Source: Promethearchaeota archaeon
GTDB taxonomy: Archaea; Asgardarchaeota; Lokiarchaeia; Sigyniarchaeales; SOKP01
NCBI GenBank assembly: GCA_016840085.1
Contig: JAEOTA010000015.1
Coordinates: 1 to 44,160, forward strand
Length of the DNA: 44,160 nt
Direction of reading: 5' to 3'
A program made the position numbers and the translations under genes. Under the pieces are notes generated by a model. That model ran no database searches, had not been told where the DNA came from, and saw only the letters and a list, made by a program, of their open reading frames with translations. Shown one piece after another: positions 41,155-44,160 of this stretch; positions within the stretch are counted from its first letter, which is position 1, and each line of letters begins with the position of its first letter.

Positions 41155-41667
41155 TTAAAGATTAAAAAGTATATCTCCGGAACAGTTTTCATGAGAATTT
41201 AGTAAGCACGTATCGATTTTTGGCTCGATTGTATGGTTAATTCCCAGAGCATCCAGCCAGCAACTGACACGATATATTACACCACATTCATATTGCTTGT
41301 TAACTCCAATCCTTTTCATTCCTTCAAAGGCAAAGCATTTTGTCATTTCCCAATGCAAACGATTTTCTTCAGGAAAGGTATAATTAAAGTCCATAAAATC
41401 TCCTTTTATTACGCTAAAAGCATTAATAACAAAATCCTTTAACTGTTCAAACGTCATTAATTTTTCTTTTTCTAATCCCATTGCTTTCTTTATTCTTTGC
41501 GTTTCAATCACTGAAAGAGATTTAATAGCAGCTTTATTTAGTTTATTAGCAACATCAATACCTAATTCTCGGGCACAGTTATAAAACCATGAGCCGTCAT
41601 GAGTCATCCAACATTTAATAAGAAGTTCTTTTAATTGGTGTTTATCAAGTTGATTAAATAAGGTCAT
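41155..41667 (-). CDS. DUF6125-like protein
   Basis: A 170-residue soluble protein that begins with KHQLKELLIKCWMTHDGSWF and continues with a helical middle. The conserved-looking C-terminal half is WEMTKCFAFEGMKRIGV, YECGVIYRVSCWLDALG and DTCLLNSHENCSGD. I associate this layout with the DUF6125 family found in archaea and bacteria, sometimes annotated near thiazoline carboxylate hydrolases. The several cysteines and histidines could bind metal. Its biochemical role is not known. It stands alone. A decayed second copy lies at 33031-33185. Confidence 0.72.
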   Translation of the reverse strand: MTLFNQLDKHQLKELLIKCWMTHDGSWFYNCARELGIDVANKLNKAAIKSLSVIETQRIKKAMGLEKEKLMTFEQLKDFVINAFSVIKGDFMDFNYTFPEENRLHWEMTKCFAFEGMKRIGVNKQYECGVIYRVSCWLDALGINHTIEPKIDTCLLNSHENCSGDILFNL

Positions 41668-41789
41668 TTGAAAAGTTTCAGATTAATATTTAATTCCTTA
41701 TAAAAAAAAAACCATAACACTTACATCAATTTATCAGTAAATAAATATGAAAGTTAGCTTTGGGTGATAACTAAATAGTTTAATATAAA

Positions 41790-42800
41790 TCATTTTAAAA
41801 TTGAATCATTAATTCTTTGGAGAATTTCCCATTTTCCTTCTCTTCTAATTGTGGCGACTTGATGGGTTTTGATGACTCCTAAAATCTCATTAATACCACA
41901 TTTTTCAGCAGAATAAGTACATAAGACTATCATCCGATAGTTTCCTACAACGTTGTTTATTTCTTCTTCATAATCAGAAAAATCTCTCCAGTCATTTTTT
42001 TCAACCCATGCGGTATTGCCTGTTATTCTGATACCATTAAAACCTTGAGATATCGCATAATTATATTTTTGAACCCATCCATCGAGAACTCTCTGGAAGT
42101 TGAATTCTCCATCTTTAAGATACCATTCTGTATAGGGAAAGATTTCTATTTGCCCTTTTTTCAAGAATTCATTAAAATTTTTAATTTTAGTTTTTAATTT
42201 GCTTTTAGCTTCTTTCTCATTAAGATCTTCTGAAGTAACCCAGACACAAAACTCATTATTTTCTAACCCCCTTTTGATATAGGGGATTAATATATCCATG
42301 AGATCTTCTTTTTTTTGGTAAAAATAACAAATATGAGTACCCCAAGGTAAATTGTAATTTAAATCAATATTTAATTGTATCCCCTCTATTTGGTTTATTT
42401 CTTGGTAATATTTAAGTAAAATTTCTTTTATTTCAAGAAGTTTAGTAGCACTCTCCTCCGAAGAACTATAAAGATTTTTATACAAATCCTTGATATTTTT
42501 AAGTTCATCTTTAATTTTTTTTAAAGTCGATTGGAAAATTTTTGGAGATAAATATTCATTGATAATTACAACAGAAATCATAAGCTCTTCATATTCCGTT
42601 CTCTCCATTTTACTTGGTGTTGTGAATATTAAATTAGCTGTTTTAAAAGTTTCATAATCATAAATAAAAAAAGCTTTTTTTTCTAAATTTAGATACTTAG
42701 GAATATTTTTATAGTTATTAGACACATAGTCTTCTGGAACTTTCAAAACGATAATAGGCCCCTTAAAAATATTAAAATGACTAAGAATTAATAATCTCAT
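41790..42800 (-). CDS. MEDS-domain sensory protein
   Basis: A 336-residue protein. Residues about 150-330 resemble the MEDS domain (the DcmR-type sensory domain of methanogens and methylotrophs), with WGTHICYFYQKKEDLMDILI, FCVWVTSEDL, WGWVQ-type GWVQKYNYAISQGFNGIRIT and YRMIVLCTYSAEKCG. The N-terminal 110 residues (LLILSHFNIFKGPIIVLKV) form a separate alpha/beta domain, joined by a helical linker with coiled-coil character (STLKKIKDELKNIKDLYKNL). There is no DNA-binding or kinase module. It probably acts as a small-molecule or protein sensor. Confidence 0.7.
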   Translation of the reverse strand: MRLLILSHFNIFKGPIIVLKVPEDYVSNNYKNIPKYLNLEKKAFFIYDYETFKTANLIFTTPSKMERTEYEELMISVVIINEYLSPKIFQSTLKKIKDELKNIKDLYKNLYSSSEESATKLLEIKEILLKYYQEINQIEGIQLNIDLNYNLPWGTHICYFYQKKEDLMDILIPYIKRGLENNEFCVWVTSEDLNEKEAKSKLKTKIKNFNEFLKKGQIEIFPYTEWYLKDGEFNFQRVLDGWVQKYNYAISQGFNGIRITGNTAWVEKNDWRDFSDYEEEINNVVGNYRMIVLCTYSAEKCGINEILGVIKTHQVATIRREGKWEILQRINDSILK

Positions 42801-43151
42801 TATTTGTCTTTTTTTTACGTAATTTTGTTAATAGTTTTAGAGTCAATAAATAGATTATTTTTGTGCTATTTAATAATTATTTATAATCCCTTAGAAGAAC
42901 TTGTCTATTTAATTGAAGTTCTATAATCAATTTTAACTATTTTTTTTCATTTTTACTTGAAAATTACAACAGATTATTTGGAATACTTTGAGGTGAGGGA
43001 CTAAATTTTTGAAGTTAAAGATATAAAATAAAGCTATGAAACTCATTAATTTATTTTTTCTATAATAATTATTTTTTAATAGTTTAGAATTATTGAGCTA
43101 AGTATAGGATAGCAAGCGTTAAAAGAATTTAAAATGCGTTAAATAAGTAAC
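42801..43151. other. AT-rich intergenic stretch
   Basis: There are no coding frames of note and no repeats. It should contain the promoter of the MEDS-domain gene on the minus strand. Confidence 0.5.
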
Positions 43152-43259
43152 ATGAAGAAGGAGAAAATAAAGTGCCCTTTATGTAGTGTTGAATTCATTC
43201 CAAGTTTTTTTTTCAAATTCTTTAATTTGAAAAAAAATATGATACGAATATTCAATTAA
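43152..43259 (+). pseudogene. Half zinc-ribbon micro-ORF
   Basis: A 35-codon frame begins MKKEKIKCPLCSVEFIPSFF with one CxxC pair and then runs through a hairpin-forming, Phe/Lys-rich segment. It has a ribbon-like start but no second cysteine pair. It is probably a relic interrupted by the palindrome at 43206-43237. Confidence 0.3.
43206..43237. repeat. Perfect hairpin with 14-bp stem
   Basis: Eight T plus CAAATT (43206-43219), a CTTT loop (43220-43223) and AATTTG plus eight A (43224-43237) pair perfectly. It is AT-rich and could be a terminator-like structure, a cruciform or a small inserted element. Confidence 0.6.
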
Positions 43260-44041
43260 CATTAATAGATAACGAGAATAGTATTATTTTAAAACTTTAT
43301 AGCCAGATATTTATGATTTTAGTAATTTTAAAATTAAAAAAGCACAGATTTTAAAAAAACTTCAAGTCAAGAGCTCAAAACGCAGCAGCTAAAAATGAAA
43401 GTAAAAAGTGAAAATATTATGTAGATTCAAATCAAAAACTTAACTTCTTTTTTTTTAATCTATCCAGAAGCATTCCTATGATAAAATGGTATTGATAGGG
43501 TTCTAACTACAATACATATAACAAAAGCGTATACTTCGAAATAAAAGACGATATATTGTTAAATAGAAAAAATTAATTATTATAATCATTAATTTTATCG
43601 TCTAAGCACAAAATCTTTAAATTGGTAAATTTCTCTAAGCTCCTTAAATCATCAATTTTGAACAATTAAAAAAAATCAGTGGGTAGATTGCAGCATTTAT
43701 GGAGTGCTTTCTTCATCTAGAACAGGTGGATTATGTGCACTATTTAATATTTATAATGGAATCGTTATCATTAATCTCTAATTCGATATTCAGCTTATCA
43801 TAATCTGGAAATTTTAAATAATTAGTGATAAATATGACAAACCCTCATAAATTAAATTGTTCTTGATTAGATGTCCCTTACCTGTAGAGAGAGAATTGAT
43901 AGAGCTATACAGAAAGAATAAACTCCCTATTCCTCTTTAATTCTTATTCTGTTATTCAGATGTAAAATGTAAATTTAATAATAATTTTATATAATATTCT
44001 AATTTAATATAAGTTAAAACAGATTATATGAGGAAAAAAAT
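43260..44041. other. Gene-poor AT-rich stretch
   Basis: I find no supported gene in these 780 bases. A 25-codon frame near 43708 (VLSSSRTGGLCALF) has no ribosome site and is not called. The tautomerase promoter should lie near the right end. Confidence 0.5.
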
Positions 44042-44160
44042 ATGCCAGTTGTCCATGTAAATATGTGGAAAGGAATTTCAGAAGAAAAAGTAAAAGAAAT
44101 AATTTCGGGAATAACTAAAGTGTTTATTGATATGGATATCCCTGCTCGAGCAGTAGAAGT
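44042..44160 (+). CDS. 4-oxalocrotonate tautomerase family protein (partial)
   Basis: The frame begins ATGCCAGTTGTCCATGTA and encodes MPVVHVNMWKGISEEKVKEI and onwards, running off the window. The proline right after the initiator methionine is the catalytic base of 4-OT tautomerases, and the WKGISEEKVKEIISGITK helix is typical of the family, whose members are about 60-75 residues. An ATGAGG-type purine stretch lies just upstream. Confidence 0.8.
   Translation, partial: MPVVHVNMWKGISEEKVKEIISGITKVFIDMDIPARAVE

Noticed and set aside
1..44160. CRISPR array, tRNA, rRNA or replication origin
   Set aside because: I found no regularly spaced repeats, no cloverleaf with a TTC-loop motif, no rRNA-like GC-rich block and no cluster of origin-type repeats.

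Overview
The window is AT-rich (roughly 70% A+T by eye), and its gene content points to an Asgard archaeon, most likely of the Lokiarchaeia type. The signs are: two Ras/Rab-like small GTPases with altered G motifs; an archaeal domain fused to one of them; an F420-type luciferase-like oxidoreductase; two archaeal RNase J-like metallo-beta-lactamase proteins; many small zinc-ribbon proteins; a CWH43/PGAP2IP-like membrane protein; and Shine-Dalgarno motifs of the AAGGAG/GGTGA type. The assignment is inferred from proteins alone. I saw no rRNA, tRNA or CRISPR array.

Layout. 0.2-5.2 kb (minus): a tight operon of glycosyltransferase, radical SAM/SPASM-like protein, WG-repeat/O-methyltransferase fusion and P-loop kinase, which looks like a small-molecule or glycan-modifying pathway. 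5.4 kb: a decayed RNase HI-like tail. 5.5-8.0 kb (minus): RNase J-like MBL and TPR protein. 8.1-18.6 kb: a conflict-type island with a large HD plus HSP90-type ATPase protein (minus), a structured GC-richer segment resembling an orphan TnpB right end, a free-standing CARF-wHTH protein (plus), a frameshifted zinc-ribbon gene and a 1,700-residue SIR2-TPR protein (plus). 19.5-19.8 kb: broken N-terminal pieces of a second TPR gene and a second MBL gene, so the island is bracketed by related sequence. 19.8-24.6 kb: GH2 glycosidase and GPH-type sugar transporter with a TnpB gene between them. 24.9-29.5 kb: CWH43-like protein, HAD-like protein, second MBL and a 32-residue zinc ribbon. 29.8-31.5 kb: ABC exporter whose ATPase carries a frameshift. 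31.9-33.0 kb: RNase III-like domain with two dsRNA-binding domains. 33.0-34.3 kb: gene remnants and the LLM oxidoreductase. 34.5-41.0 kb: two loci that each pair a small zinc-ribbon gene with a small GTPase, with three membrane proteins between. 41.2-44.2 kb: DUF6125-like protein, MEDS-domain protein, a gene-poor stretch and the start of a tautomerase gene.

Two themes recur. First, a plausible immune module (HD/HSP90 ATPase, CARF regulator, SIR2-TPR NADase-type effector) sits beside RNA-processing genes. Second, there is much gene debris: truncated paralogues, frameshifts at homopolymers, half zinc ribbons and two genes whose only sensible starts are AUU or AUA. Some of the frameshifts may be assembly errors, and reads across them would decide that.
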